Part shown: piece after piece, positions 25,818-36,025 of the stretch
Layout: the number at the start of each line of letters is the position of its first letter
Position numbering within the stretch: position 1 is the first letter of the stretch
DNA from: an uncultured Alistipes sp.
GTDB taxonomy: Bacteria; Bacteroidota; Bacteroidia; Bacteroidales; Rikenellaceae
NCBI RefSeq assembly: GCF_910580175.1
Contig: NZ_CAJTXD010000005.1
Span: 140,275 to 204,274, forward strand
DNA length: 64,000 bases
Direction: 5' to 3'
Notes under the pieces: model-generated
Databases searched by the model: none
Told to the model about the DNA's origin: nothing
What the model saw: only the letters and a program-made list of their open reading frames with translations
Made by a program: the position numbers and the translations under genes

Positions 25818-26642
25818 ATGCGCATCCAAGACAAACTGAAATCCTGCCAACAAGCCCGCCAGGCCCTGCTGGCGACCAACTTCTATAACTTCGAGACCCT
25901 GACCGCCGTCCTGCAAGCCGCACAACGCGTCCAGGCACCCGTCATGCTGCAACTCACGCGCAGCTCAATCCGATACATGGGGCTGCACCAGGCCGTGGCA
26001 ATGGGTCGCCGGGGACTGGCCGACTACGGGCTGGAGGGGTGGATACACCTCGACCACGGCGATTCGGAAGAACTCGTCCAAGCGTGCCTCGACGCGGGTT
26101 TCGACTCGATAATGATCGACGCCAGCGAACAGCCCTTCGACGAGAACGTGCGGATCGTCCGCCGAGTGGTCGAAATGGCCCGCCGCTACGGCGCCCATGT
26201 CGAAGCCGAACTGGGCTACGTCGCCAAACTGGGGCAGACCCAGGGCGGAGGCTTTACCACCCCTGACCAGGCCGCCCGATTCGTTGCCCGCACCGGTGTC
26301 GACGCGCTGGCCGTGGCCATCGGGTCGGCCCACGGCTTCTACAAGCAGCCGCCCCGGCTGGACATCGCCCGGCTGCGGGAAATCCACGCCGCAACCGATG
26401 CGGTGCTGGTGCTTCACGGCAGCTCGGGCATCCCCCATGCGATGGTGCAGGAAGCCATAGCCAACGGCATCGCCAAAGTCAACCTGGCCACCGAAATCAA
26501 GGACACGTTCATGCGCGCTCTCAAGGAGACGCTCCTCGCCTCGGACGAAATCGACCTGCGGAAAGTATTTCCCCGGGCGATCGCCCCGACCGTCGCGCTG
26601 CTGGAAGAGAAATACCGCATGAGCGGCAGCGCCGCCCGATAG
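25818..26642 (+). CDS. Class II ketose-bisphosphate aldolase, GatY/KbaY-like
   Basis: A 274-residue zinc-dependent aldolase that should split tagatose-1,6-bisphosphate into dihydroxyacetone phosphate and glyceraldehyde-3-phosphate. Visible are the metal and active-site segments WIHLDHGDS, DSIMIDASEQPFDENV, VEAELGYV, AIGSAHGFYK (metal His), LVLHGSSGIP (metal His) and GIAKVNLATE. Length matches GatY/KbaY (about 285). It closes the intracellular tagatose-phosphate branch; the next gene starts the secreted glycan module 28 bp later. Fructose-1,6-bisphosphate specificity is possible but less likely in this context. Confidence 0.92.
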   Translation: MRIQDKLKSCQQARQALLATNFYNFETLTAVLQAAQRVQAPVMLQLTRSSIRYMGLHQAVAMGRRGLADYGLEGWIHLDHGDSEELVQACLDAGFDSIMIDASEQPFDENVRIVRRVVEMARRYGAHVEAELGYVAKLGQTQGGGFTTPDQAARFVARTGVDALAVAIGSAHGFYKQPPRLDIARLREIHAATDAVLVLHGSSGIPHAMVQEAIANGIAKVNLATEIKDTFMRALKETLLASDEIDLRKVFPRAIAPTVALLEEKYRMSGSAAR

Positions 26643-26670
26643 CGAACAACCAACCCTAAAACCCGAAACC

Positions 26671-27780
26671 ATGAAACCAAAACAACTACTCGCCCTCGCC
26701 CTGCTGTGCAGCACGGGCATCGCACAGGCCCAGACGCCGGACGACGGCATGACGACGGCAAAAGCCGCCGTGCAGGAGCTCAAACTGAAAGACTTCCGCC
26801 CGGAATCAATCTTCCGCATTCCCGTTACCGAGGTGGAGAAAGCGCGTTTCGCAGCCATCGACATCCACTCCCACGACTATGCCCGCAACGAAGAGGAGAT
26901 CCGCGCATGGGTCGAGGCGATGGACGCCTGCGGCATCGAGAAGACCCACGTGCAACACTGCAACTGGATCGGGGAGCCGTTCGAGGCCTACATCGAAAAG
27001 TATGCCCCCTACAAAGAGCGGTTCGCGTTCTGGTGCTGCTTCGACTACACGGATTTCGACCGTCCCGACTGGGCCGAGCGAGCCGTCGCCCAACTCGAAA
27101 AGTGCCACCGTCTGGGCGCCGTAGGCGTGGGCGAACTGGGCGACAAGGGGCTGGGCGACCTCTATGCCAATCCCATACCGGGCAAAGGCATCCACACCGA
27201 CGACCCGAAGCTCCGCCCGTTGTTCGAGCGCTGCGGCGAACTGGGCATGCCCGTCAGCATCCACATCGCCGAACCGATCTGGATGTACCGTCCGCTCGAC
27301 CGCCACAACGACGGTCTGCTGAACGGCGCCACCTGGGCGGTGGACACCGCCGTGGAGGGATGCCGCGACTACGAAGAACTCATCGCGACATTCGAACGCA
27401 CCGTGGCGGCCTATCCCGGCACGACGTTCATCGCCTGCCACTATCTGAACATGAACCAGGATCTGGAGCGTCTGGGCGCCCTGCTGGACAAGTACCCCAA
27501 CCTCTACGTCGATCTGGCGGGCCGCATGGCCGAATCGGCCGTCACGCCGCGCGCCACGCGCCGTTTCCTGCTGAAATACGCCGACCGCGTGCTCTACGGC
27601 ACCGACAACGGCATGGCCCCCTCCATGTACCGGATGACTTTCCGCCTGCTGGAGACCGACGACGAGCACATCTACAACCCCGACTTCGGCTACCACTGGT
27701 CGTACAGCGGCTTCGACCTGCCGGCCAAGGTGCTCAAGAAGATCTACCGCGACAACGCCCTGCGGATTCTGAAAAAATAA
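26671..27780 (+). CDS. Secreted amidohydrolase-2 family metal-dependent hydrolase
   Basis: A 369-residue TIM-barrel metal hydrolase with a signal peptide (LALLCSTGIAQAQ). Metal-site motifs typical of the family are AIDIHSHDYA (HxH), VSIHIAEP (His), FIACHYLNM (His) and VLYGTDNG (Asp). Family members include sugar lactonases and decarboxylases. Secretion and placement between the aldolase gene and an alpha-galactosidase suggest action on a periplasmic sugar derivative, such as a lactone or substituted sugar. The substrate is unknown. Confidence 0.85.
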   Translation: MKPKQLLALALLCSTGIAQAQTPDDGMTTAKAAVQELKLKDFRPESIFRIPVTEVEKARFAAIDIHSHDYARNEEEIRAWVEAMDACGIEKTHVQHCNWIGEPFEAYIEKYAPYKERFAFWCCFDYTDFDRPDWAERAVAQLEKCHRLGAVGVGELGDKGLGDLYANPIPGKGIHTDDPKLRPLFERCGELGMPVSIHIAEPIWMYRPLDRHNDGLLNGATWAVDTAVEGCRDYEELIATFERTVAAYPGTTFIACHYLNMNQDLERLGALLDKYPNLYVDLAGRMAESAVTPRATRRFLLKYADRVLYGTDNGMAPSMYRMTFRLLETDDEHIYNPDFGYHWSYSGFDLPAKVLKKIYRDNALRILKK

Positions 27781-27802
27781 CCTACTCAAAAACCGCAACA
27801 AG

Positions 27803-29842
27803 ATGAAAATCATCCACATACCGTCGTTCCTGCTTTTCGCGGCCGTAGCCGTGTCGTGCAGCCACACGAAGCGCATCGACAACGGCGACCTGCATATCGA
27901 AATCGACGAAAGCATGCACTGGCGCGTGGCGTCGCAGGCCGAAACCCAAGGCCCGCTTTCGGGCGCATTCATGCCCCAAGGCGTCGTCACGGCCGACGAA
28001 GCCGTGCTGGCCGACTTCCGGATCGTGAGGAAGCAGACCGCAGGCCAAAGCCACGAACTGACCGGCATCTGCGAGACCGACGACATCCGCGTGGAAAAAC
28101 GGTTGCGCATCACGGTCGACCCCGGCTTTCCCGACATGGCGCTCGTGGAAACGCGCTATGTGAACCAAGGGCGCCCGCTGACGATCCGCTCGGTCACGCA
28201 AAACGACTTCGCCGTAGAGAGCGACTCGCTCGTCTGGTCGTTCCAGCCCTCCTCGACCTCGGCCCGTCAAGACTGGATACTCCCCGTCCGCCCGGGTTTC
28301 GAACAACAGAACTACCTGGGGATGAACAACTCCGACTACGGGGGCGGCATCCCGATGGTGACCCTTTGGCGCCGCGACTGCGGCATCAGTGCGGGACTTC
28401 GCGAACGGACGCTGCAAATGATCTCGATGCCCGTAGCGTGGCCCGAACAGAGCACCCGGCCGACGGCAGGCCTGCGCCGCGACTTCAAGGAAGGGCTGCC
28501 GTTCGGCACCGGTGACACGCTGAAGCTCGACCGCTCGTTCGTGGCGGTGCATCGGGGCGACTTCTATGCTCCGCTCCGGCAATTCAGCCGCTACATGCAA
28601 CAACACGAGGGCTTCCGTCCGGCCGAATCCGAACCCGGAGCTTTCGAACCGGTGTGGTGCGCCTGGGGCTACGAACGCATGTTTACCCTCGACGAAGTGA
28701 TCGGCACGCTGCCCAAAGCGGCCCAACTGGGCTTCAAATGGGTCGACGTCGACGACGGATTCCAGATCGCCGAGGGCGACTGGGAACCCAACGCCCGCTT
28801 TCCGGGCGGCGACCGCGACATGCGCCGCCTGACCGACGCCATCCATGCCCACGGTCTGAAAGCCAAGCTCTGGTGGGCGCCTCTGGCGGCCGATCCAGGC
28901 ACGCGCATCCTGCGCGAACACCCCGAAATGCAGCTCATTACCGAAGAGGGAACGCCGGAGTTCATCACTTGGTGGGACAGCTACTACCTCTCGCCCGTCA
29001 ATCCGTCGACCGCACACTACACGGCCGGGCTGGTCGACCGCTTCATCGACAAATGGAATTTCGACGGGCTGAAACTCGACGGGCAGCATCTGAACTGTTG
29101 CATGCCCGACCACAACCCGCACAGCGGACTGACGCACCCTGACGTGGCGGTGGAGCAGTTCCCTACCTTCTTCAAAGCCATCTTCGAACGGGCGCGGGCA
29201 CTCAAACCCGACGCGGTAATCCAGCTCTGCCCCTGCGGCTGCGCCATGAACTTCTTCAACCTGCCCTACATGAACCAGGCCGTAGCCTCCGACCCCACAT
29301 CGAGCTGGCAAATCCGCCTCAAAGGCAAAGTCTACAAGGCCATCGCTCCGCAGCTGGCCTACTATGCCGACCATGTGGAACTGAGCGACGGCGGCATCGA
29401 CTTCCCCTCCCAGCTGGGCATCGGCGGTGTGGTCGGCTCGAAATTCACGTGGCCGCGCAACAACCCCCACGTGAAAGCCGACTACCGGCTGACTCCGGAC
29501 AAGGAGAAACTCTACAGCAAGTGGCTGACCCTCTACAACGAAAAGATGCTCTCCACGGGCGACTACCTCAACCTCTACGACATCGCGTGGGACAAGCCCG
29601 AGACGCACGTCATCGGCAAGGAGGGCCGCATCTACTACGCATTCTACGCCGAGAACTGGAGCGGCGGCGAGATCGTCCTGCGCGGACTCGACCCGGCCTG
29701 CATCTACACCGTGACGGAATATGCGGCCGACGGGCGCACCTATACCGTGGAGGGCTGCCGCCCGACGATCGCCCCGGTCTTCGAAGGCAGCTACCTGATC
29801 GAAGTCGCCCCCGTACGAACCCCTGAAACCAACAACCACTAA
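27803..29842 (+). CDS. GH36-like alpha-galactosidase / alpha-N-acetylgalactosaminidase, lipoprotein
   Basis: A 679-residue clan GH-D (melibiase-like) enzyme. Lipoprotein signal AAVAVSC; N-terminal beta-domain (about residues 25-270) and a TIM barrel beginning around CAWGYER. Key features: WVDVDDGFQIAEGDWEPN, KLWWAPLAADPGT, FDGLKLDGQHLN, in which Asp426 is the expected nucleophile, and ELSDGG later, a candidate acid/base Asp. Family enzymes release terminal alpha-linked galactose or N-acetylgalactosamine. Location beside a tagatose-phosphate pathway supports a galacto-configured substrate. Which of the two sugars is cut cannot be decided here. Confidence 0.85.
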   Translation: MKIIHIPSFLLFAAVAVSCSHTKRIDNGDLHIEIDESMHWRVASQAETQGPLSGAFMPQGVVTADEAVLADFRIVRKQTAGQSHELTGICETDDIRVEKRLRITVDPGFPDMALVETRYVNQGRPLTIRSVTQNDFAVESDSLVWSFQPSSTSARQDWILPVRPGFEQQNYLGMNNSDYGGGIPMVTLWRRDCGISAGLRERTLQMISMPVAWPEQSTRPTAGLRRDFKEGLPFGTGDTLKLDRSFVAVHRGDFYAPLRQFSRYMQQHEGFRPAESEPGAFEPVWCAWGYERMFTLDEVIGTLPKAAQLGFKWVDVDDGFQIAEGDWEPNARFPGGDRDMRRLTDAIHAHGLKAKLWWAPLAADPGTRILREHPEMQLITEEGTPEFITWWDSYYLSPVNPSTAHYTAGLVDRFIDKWNFDGLKLDGQHLNCCMPDHNPHSGLTHPDVAVEQFPTFFKAIFERARALKPDAVIQLCPCGCAMNFFNLPYMNQAVASDPTSSWQIRLKGKVYKAIAPQLAYYADHVELSDGGIDFPSQLGIGGVVGSKFTWPRNNPHVKADYRLTPDKEKLYSKWLTLYNEKMLSTGDYLNLYDIAWDKPETHVIGKEGRIYYAFYAENWSGGEIVLRGLDPACIYTVTEYAADGRTYTVEGCRPTIAPVFEGSYLIEVAPVRTPETNNH

Positions 29843-29855
29843 ACCCTAACTGCAC

Positions 29856-32846
29856 ATGAAACTACTAAACAAGACGCAAATCGCATGCGCCTGGCTGCTT
29901 TTGCAGACGGCGGGCGCTTTTGCCCAGACTCCGGTCGAGGGCACGGTCGTCGCGGCCGAAGACGGGCAGCCCCTGGTCGGCGTGACCGTGTTCGTCGAAA
30001 GCGACATGACGCGCGGCACCTCGACCGACGCCACAGGCCGCTACACGCTGGCGGCGAATCCCGACGAAGTGCTCGTCTTCAGCTTCATCGGCTGCGAGAC
30101 GGCCCGGGAGAGCGTCAACAACCGCACGGTAATCGACGTGAGGCTCCGCAGCCGGAGCAATCAACTCGACGACGTGGTGGTAATGGGCTACTCGACCCAG
30201 ACCAAGGCCGAACTCTCCAGCTCGGTGGTAACGCTCAAGGGCGAGGAACTAACCGCCATCACAACGCCCGACGTAGGCAACATGCTGCAAGGCAAGGCCG
30301 CGGGCGTGCTGGTCTACAACACCTCGGGGCAACCCGGATCGGCCGCCACGATCCGCGTGCGCGGCACGGGTTCGATCTCGGCCGACTCCGACCCGCTCTA
30401 TGTGGTCGACGGCATCATCGGCGGCTCGTTCAACCCCAACGACATCGAAACCCTCACGATACTCAAGGATGCCGGCGCCACGGCGCTCTACGGCTCGGAG
30501 GGCGCGGGAGGCGTGATCGTCATCACGACCAAATCGGCCAAGCAGGGTCAGAAAACGACCGTCAACTTCAAACTCTCGGCCGGCATGAAGCAGGTGCTCC
30601 AGGGCCGGCTGAAGATGATGGACTCGCACGAACTCTATCAGACCCAGAAGTCGTTCATGCCCGAAGTGCTCTTCAACGCCCAGCGTCCCGAGTCGCTGCT
30701 CGGCCAAGACTTCGACTGGGTAGACGCCATCTTCCGCACGGGCGTGGTGCAGAACTACTACGCCTCGGTGGCCGGCAGCTCGGGCAAGACCAACTACTTC
30801 GTGAGCTTCGACCACTACAACGAAGACGGCACGCTGGTCAACACCAACTACATCCGCAACACGGCGCGCGTGAACCTCTCGACCGAACTCCACCGCTCAC
30901 TGAAGATGAACACGCGCATCGCCTACACCGACACGCGCGACAAAAGTGCCTCGACTTACCAGACGCTCGAATACGCCTACGGCCTGCTGCCCTGGGACAA
31001 CCCCTACAACGCGGACGGATCGCCCAAAGACCTGTTGCACGACACCTCGCTGCCGTGGCTGTCGCAGAACCGCTACAACATCTTCTACAACGAAGACTTC
31101 AACTACGCCAAGTCGCACGGCGACAACCTGACGGCCGACCTCCAATTCGTCTGGCAGATCGCCCCGTGGCTCTCGTTCACCACGTCGAACCGCTACGACA
31201 CCTCACACTCGAAATACGTCGCCTACAACGACCCGCGCACGTTCTCGGACACCGACGACCCGAAAGGCACGCTCTACCACAACCTGAGCAGCGGCTGGGG
31301 TCTCTCGACCTCCAACCTGCTGAAAGCCTACAAGAGCTTCGGCGACCACACGGTCAACGGACTGATCGGCTACGAATACGGCATCAACAAGCAGGAGTAT
31401 ACCCACACGACGGGCAAGAACATGCCGCAGGGCATGCCGTCGCTGGATGCGACGATCCCCTACGCCAACGGCGGCTACGACATCTGGGGCGAAGGCTATT
31501 CGCTTTTCGCACAGGCCCAGTACAGCTATGCCAACAAATACATCCTCACGGCTTCGTTCCGTGCCGACGCCAGCTCGAAATTCGCGCCCAAAAACCGCAC
31601 GGGCTACTTCCCCTCGGTGTCGGGTTCGTGGGTCATCAGCCACGAAAACTGGCTCAAGGATAGCGACGCCGTGAAACTGCTGAAGCTGCGCGCCTCGTGG
31701 GGCCAGACAGGCAACTCGTCGATCGGCTCCTACATGTATCTCGACTCCTATACGCTGTCGAGCCAGTATCAGAACAACGTGGGCGCCGTGCCCGTGCGCA
31801 AGGCCAACCCCTATCTGGGCTGGGAGACGGCCGACATGACCAGCGTGGGCGTGGATATCAACCTGTGGGATCGACTGGAAATCGCCGTCGACTTCTACAA
31901 CATCGTCAACAAAGACCTGCTGCTCAACGTTCCCACAGCTCCGAACACGGGATTCTTCGAATTCACCGACAACGCCGGCAAGGTGCGCAACCGCGGCTTC
32001 GAAATCGCGCTCAACACGACCAACATCCGCCACAAGAACTTCGTGTGGAACACGACGTTCAACATCGGCGTGAATCGCAACAAAGTGCTCTCGACCCCCA
32101 CCCCCGAAGGATTCATCCAATCCAACACGAGCGGCACGGTAACGCAGATCGTCATTCCGGGCGAGGACATATACAGCTGGTACATGCCCAAATGGCTGGG
32201 CGTCGACCCCTCGAACGGCGATCCCGTGTGGGAGAAGCTGCTGCGCGACGAGGAGGGCAACGTGATCGGCACCGCCCCCACAAACGTCTACAACGAAGCC
32301 GAGAAACAAATCGTGGGCAAGGCCACGCCCAAATTCAGCGGCGGCTTTACCAACACGTTCCGCTTCTTCAACTTCACGCTCGACGTGGCCTGCAACTTCG
32401 TCTACGGCAACAAAATCTTCAACTACGACCGCACGATCTACGACAACGATGGCGCTTTTACCAACTACAACATGATATCGTTCGACAACGGCCTGAAATG
32501 GAAGCGCTGGGAGAAAGAGGGCGACGCCGCCTCGCATCCGCGGGCCGTGTCGTTCGGCAACAAGAACTCCAACGCCGTCTCGTCGCGCTACCTGGAGGAC
32601 GGCAGCTTCTTCCGCATCAAGAACATCATGCTGGCCTACGACTTCCCCCGCAAGATCGTCAACAAAATGCACATGCAGGGGTTGCGGCTCTACTTCTCGA
32701 CGGACAACGTGGCAACCTTCACGCGCTTCTCGGGCATGGATCCCGAAATCGACCTGCAAGGCACGCAATACACGCTGGCCGGCATGTACTCCTCGCCCTA
32801 TCCGGTGGGACGCACCTACATGTTCGGCGTAGACCTCACTTTCTGA
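29856..32846 (+). CDS. SusC/RagA-type TonB-dependent outer membrane glycan importer
   Basis: A complete 996-residue importer. Signal peptide about residues 1-24 (LLLQTAGAFAQ); carboxypeptidase-regulatory-like domain (about 28-95, GTVVAAEDGQPLVGVTV); TonB box and plug (DDVVVMGYSTQTKAELSSS, IRVRGTGSI, YVVDGI, LKDAGATALYGSEGAGG); and a beta-barrel ending AGMYSSPYPVGRTYMFGVDLTF with a terminal Phe. It is 13 bp after the GH36-like gene and 37 bp before its SusD partner. Together they capture and import oligosaccharides released at the surface. Confidence 0.96.
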   Translation: MKLLNKTQIACAWLLLQTAGAFAQTPVEGTVVAAEDGQPLVGVTVFVESDMTRGTSTDATGRYTLAANPDEVLVFSFIGCETARESVNNRTVIDVRLRSRSNQLDDVVVMGYSTQTKAELSSSVVTLKGEELTAITTPDVGNMLQGKAAGVLVYNTSGQPGSAATIRVRGTGSISADSDPLYVVDGIIGGSFNPNDIETLTILKDAGATALYGSEGAGGVIVITTKSAKQGQKTTVNFKLSAGMKQVLQGRLKMMDSHELYQTQKSFMPEVLFNAQRPESLLGQDFDWVDAIFRTGVVQNYYASVAGSSGKTNYFVSFDHYNEDGTLVNTNYIRNTARVNLSTELHRSLKMNTRIAYTDTRDKSASTYQTLEYAYGLLPWDNPYNADGSPKDLLHDTSLPWLSQNRYNIFYNEDFNYAKSHGDNLTADLQFVWQIAPWLSFTTSNRYDTSHSKYVAYNDPRTFSDTDDPKGTLYHNLSSGWGLSTSNLLKAYKSFGDHTVNGLIGYEYGINKQEYTHTTGKNMPQGMPSLDATIPYANGGYDIWGEGYSLFAQAQYSYANKYILTASFRADASSKFAPKNRTGYFPSVSGSWVISHENWLKDSDAVKLLKLRASWGQTGNSSIGSYMYLDSYTLSSQYQNNVGAVPVRKANPYLGWETADMTSVGVDINLWDRLEIAVDFYNIVNKDLLLNVPTAPNTGFFEFTDNAGKVRNRGFEIALNTTNIRHKNFVWNTTFNIGVNRNKVLSTPTPEGFIQSNTSGTVTQIVIPGEDIYSWYMPKWLGVDPSNGDPVWEKLLRDEEGNVIGTAPTNVYNEAEKQIVGKATPKFSGGFTNTFRFFNFTLDVACNFVYGNKIFNYDRTIYDNDGAFTNYNMISFDNGLKWKRWEKEGDAASHPRAVSFGNKNSNAVSSRYLEDGSFFRIKNIMLAYDFPRKIVNKMHMQGLRLYFSTDNVATFTRFSGMDPEIDLQGTQYTLAGMYSSPYPVGRTYMFGVDLTF

Positions 32847-32883
32847 TGCGCCGCGACAACACCAACCGTCAAAACACAAAACG

Positions 32884-34572
32884 ATGAAAAAGATAATCCC
32901 CATACTGCTCCTCCCGCTGCTGCTCACGGCCTGCGAGCTGGACTACTACCCCACCAACGCCATGACTTCGGGTCAGCTGGCGGACAACCCGGCGTCGGCC
33001 GTATACAGCACTGACGGCAACTACTCGATGTTCAAGGATCATCTGGAGTACAAGGGCACCGTCTATACGGGCAACTCCTACATCCGCCACTTCTTCCAGA
33101 TGTCCGAATTCCACGGCGACAACGTGACGCTGTCCCACAAAACCGAAGACCCGCTCTACGACGAAATCTGCTACAGCGACCTGGTAACGGCCAATCCCAA
33201 CGCCTACCTGTGGTGGTGCGCCTACCACATCATCTACTCGGCCAACTCGATCATCGAGTCCCTGCCCGAGGGGCGCTCGCCGGTCTACGACCACATTCTG
33301 GGCGAAAACTACTTCATGCGCGCCATCTGCCACCTCAACCTGGCGACGCTTTTCGCCAAGCCCTACTCGATGGGCCGCGACAACATGGGCGTGATCATTC
33401 ACACGACCACCGAAGACAACGTCTCCGTGCGTGCGACCGTGGGCGCCGTCTACGACCAGGTGCGCGATGACCTGATCAAGGCCGCCGCACTGATGGCCGC
33501 GGACGAAAGCCGCGTAGTCAACCACGGCTACATTTCGCATGACGCCGCACTGGGGCTGTTGAGCCGCGTCTATCTCTATCGCGGCGAAAACGAACTGGTG
33601 ATCGAAACGGTCAACGGCATGCTGAACGGCGCGGCGGCGGCGAGCAAGCTCGATCCCGACTGCGAGGGCTATTTCGCCCATGCGCTCGCCTCGCCCGAAA
33701 CGCTGTGGGCCGTAGCCCACACCCAGGGTACCGAAGACCCCGTGGGCCGCGAAACGATGGGATCGATGTTCTACACCCCCGATGAAAAGGGCGTGGGCGG
33801 CTGGGCCGAAATGTACTACTCCGATCCGCTCGTCAAGCTGTTCCAGCGCCATCCGGAAGACCGCCGCTACACGGGCTACTGCGAACAGCTCAAGCCCGAC
33901 CCCGACGGCAAGCTGCAAGTACGCTGGGCCGTCGAGAGCCGGAACAACGACTCCTTCCGGCTCAACGAAATCCGCGACGTCGAGCAGACCGACGGCAACT
34001 ACTGGTTCATGGACAACGACACGAAATACAACATCACGGCGGAAAAAGACAACCGGGACACGAAATACTATATCACGTGGAACGGCGTGAAGACCGAGGT
34101 GTTCATCGACCGCAAGTGCTACACGTTCAACACCTGCCCCGCATTCATGTGCAAGAAGTTCACGGGCCAGGACGGCGTGGCGCTGCTCTGCTCGCCCGTG
34201 ATGATCCGCTGGGCCGAGGTAATCCTCAACCGTGCCGAAGCCTACGCCAAAACGGGCAACGTCGCAGCGGCGCTCGCCGACGTGAACACCATCCGCGAAC
34301 GTGCCGGACTGACGGGCGACGCACTCTACACCGAATCGAACATGCAGGATGCGGGGTATGCCGACGCACTCGACGTCGTGCTCGACGAACGCCGGCTGGA
34401 ACTCTGCTTCGAGGGACACCGCGCATTCGACCTCTTCCGCAACGGCCTGTCGATGGATCGTCGCTTCGCAGGCGTTCAGCCGTGGGAGGTAATCGACCAC
34501 ACCGACAACCGCATCCAATACCGCATCCCCTACGACGAGATTTCGGTAAGCGGCATTCCGCAGAACAACTAA
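32884..34572 (+). CDS. SusD/RagB-type surface glycan-binding lipoprotein
   Basis: The 562-residue partner and lid of the adjacent SusC. Lipoprotein signal LLPLLLTAC followed by ELDYYPTNAM, the usual SusD start. TPR-like helices lie in the first half (HIIYSANSIIE, GENYFMRAICHLNLATLFAKPYS), and the C-terminal signature is WAEVILNRAEAYAKTGN, VNTIRERAG, LDERRLELCFEGHRAFDLFR and YRIPYDEISVSGIPQN. The position directly after susC is canonical. Confidence 0.96.
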   Translation: MKKIIPILLLPLLLTACELDYYPTNAMTSGQLADNPASAVYSTDGNYSMFKDHLEYKGTVYTGNSYIRHFFQMSEFHGDNVTLSHKTEDPLYDEICYSDLVTANPNAYLWWCAYHIIYSANSIIESLPEGRSPVYDHILGENYFMRAICHLNLATLFAKPYSMGRDNMGVIIHTTTEDNVSVRATVGAVYDQVRDDLIKAAALMAADESRVVNHGYISHDAALGLLSRVYLYRGENELVIETVNGMLNGAAAASKLDPDCEGYFAHALASPETLWAVAHTQGTEDPVGRETMGSMFYTPDEKGVGGWAEMYYSDPLVKLFQRHPEDRRYTGYCEQLKPDPDGKLQVRWAVESRNNDSFRLNEIRDVEQTDGNYWFMDNDTKYNITAEKDNRDTKYYITWNGVKTEVFIDRKCYTFNTCPAFMCKKFTGQDGVALLCSPVMIRWAEVILNRAEAYAKTGNVAAALADVNTIRERAGLTGDALYTESNMQDAGYADALDVVLDERRLELCFEGHRAFDLFRNGLSMDRRFAGVQPWEVIDHTDNRIQYRIPYDEISVSGIPQNN

Positions 34573-34592
34573 CCCGACAAAACGACACGACC

Positions 34593-36008
34593 ATGAAAAA
34601 GCATATCTTCAGATTCACGGCGCTTCTCTGCACGGCTCTTTTAGGCCTGACGGCGTGCACGATCGACGATCCCGTCGCCGGGCCGATCATCGGCGGCGAC
34701 CAGCCCGACCCCGGGCCGGGGGAGGGTACTCCGTCGAACGCACAGATCGCGATCGACGGCGACTTCTCCGACTGGGCAGCGCTCGACAAGGCGGACATCT
34801 TCGAATTCACGGCACCGGCCGACGCCGCAACGCACGTCGCCCGCAAGATGATGGCCGCCTACAATCCGGACTACATCTACATCTATTTGGAGTACGACGG
34901 CACGGCCGACGTCGGCACGCTCGACCTCTACATGGATGCCGACGGAGCGATGGACGAAAACGGTTCCGCGACCACGGGCTTCGGTGGCTGGGATTTCGCC
35001 AACGACGGTTCCGACCTGCTCTTCGAAGCGCCCATCGGCTCGTTCGACCCCGAAGTATTCCAATATGCCGGCGGCCCGATGGCGAGCGAATGGGAGTGGA
35101 CGACGATTCTTGAGCCGGGAGCAGGCGTAGTGAGCGGCTCGCAGGCCGTGACGCTGGAAAACGGCAACACGGCGGTCGAAATATCCATTTCGCGCAGCAT
35201 TCCGGGCTTGGGCGACAAGTGTCTGATCGGCGCCGTGTTCCAAAATTCCGACTGGACAACCGTGGGCTGGCTGCCCGTAGGCAGCGCCGTCGACGGTCAG
35301 AACGTCGTGGCCGAGAAACTGGCCATCGACTTCACGCGACGCAACGACCAGGGCGGCGAAACCCCGACTCCTCCGCCGGCCGAAACGACGATTGTCGTCG
35401 ACGGCGACCTGAGCGACTGGGACGGAATCGCCGTGGAAAGCTCCCTGCCGGCCGATGCTGCCGATGCCTACCCCGGAGCCAAGCGCATGAAGGTCGCCTC
35501 CGACAAAGACTTCATCTACCTCTACGTGGAATACGACAACGCCTATCCGGCCGACAAACTGCGTCTGAACGTCTTCATGGACACCGACCTGGCAGTCGAC
35601 TCCGACGGCCTCGCCACGACGGGTGCCGGCAGCTGGATATTCGCCAACGACGGCACGGAAATCTACATCTGCGGCTTGCTGTTCGATGGCAACGATGCCG
35701 TGCCGGGCTGGTCGTGGGCCGAAATATTCATGTACTCGGGCACTCCGTTGGCCGCCCAGTGGGCATGGACATCAGTCGCGGCCGGCGGCTCGGGCGCCAC
35801 GAACAGCTCGAAAGCCGTAGACCTGGGCAACGGCATCTCGGCCATCGAAGCCTCGATCGCCCGCGCGGCGATTCCCGGTCTGGGCGACCGGGCCAAGATC
35901 GGCATCTACCTCCAGAACGACTGGACGGAGTGCGGCATCCTGCCGCAAGGCCCGGCAACCGACGAGGGATTCGGCGCCGCAGAAAAACTGACGATCGCCC
36001 TGCCGTAG
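34593..36008 (+). CDS. Lipoprotein with two CBM9-like domains (probable surface glycan-binding protein)
   Basis: A 471-residue lipoprotein (LLGLTAC signal) made of two similar domains of roughly 210 residues joined by a Pro-rich linker (GGETPTPPPAE). Each starts with a CBM9-type motif (IAIDGDFSDWA; IVVDGDLSDWDG), then YIYIYLEYDG or FIYLYVEYDN, then DADGAMDENGSATTG or DTDLAVDSDGLATTG. It takes the place after susD where SusE/SusF-like glycan-binding proteins normally sit. The start ATG (MKKHIFRFTALL) gives the lipoprotein signal; a longer in-frame reading overlaps susD and is rejected. A terminator-like hairpin follows. Confidence 0.85.
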   Translation: MKKHIFRFTALLCTALLGLTACTIDDPVAGPIIGGDQPDPGPGEGTPSNAQIAIDGDFSDWAALDKADIFEFTAPADAATHVARKMMAAYNPDYIYIYLEYDGTADVGTLDLYMDADGAMDENGSATTGFGGWDFANDGSDLLFEAPIGSFDPEVFQYAGGPMASEWEWTTILEPGAGVVSGSQAVTLENGNTAVEISISRSIPGLGDKCLIGAVFQNSDWTTVGWLPVGSAVDGQNVVAEKLAIDFTRRNDQGGETPTPPPAETTIVVDGDLSDWDGIAVESSLPADAADAYPGAKRMKVASDKDFIYLYVEYDNAYPADKLRLNVFMDTDLAVDSDGLATTGAGSWIFANDGTEIYICGLLFDGNDAVPGWSWAEIFMYSGTPLAAQWAWTSVAAGGSGATNSSKAVDLGNGISAIEASIARAAIPGLGDRAKIGIYLQNDWTECGILPQGPATDEGFGAAEKLTIALP

Positions 36009-36025
36009 CGACAAACAAAAGACCC

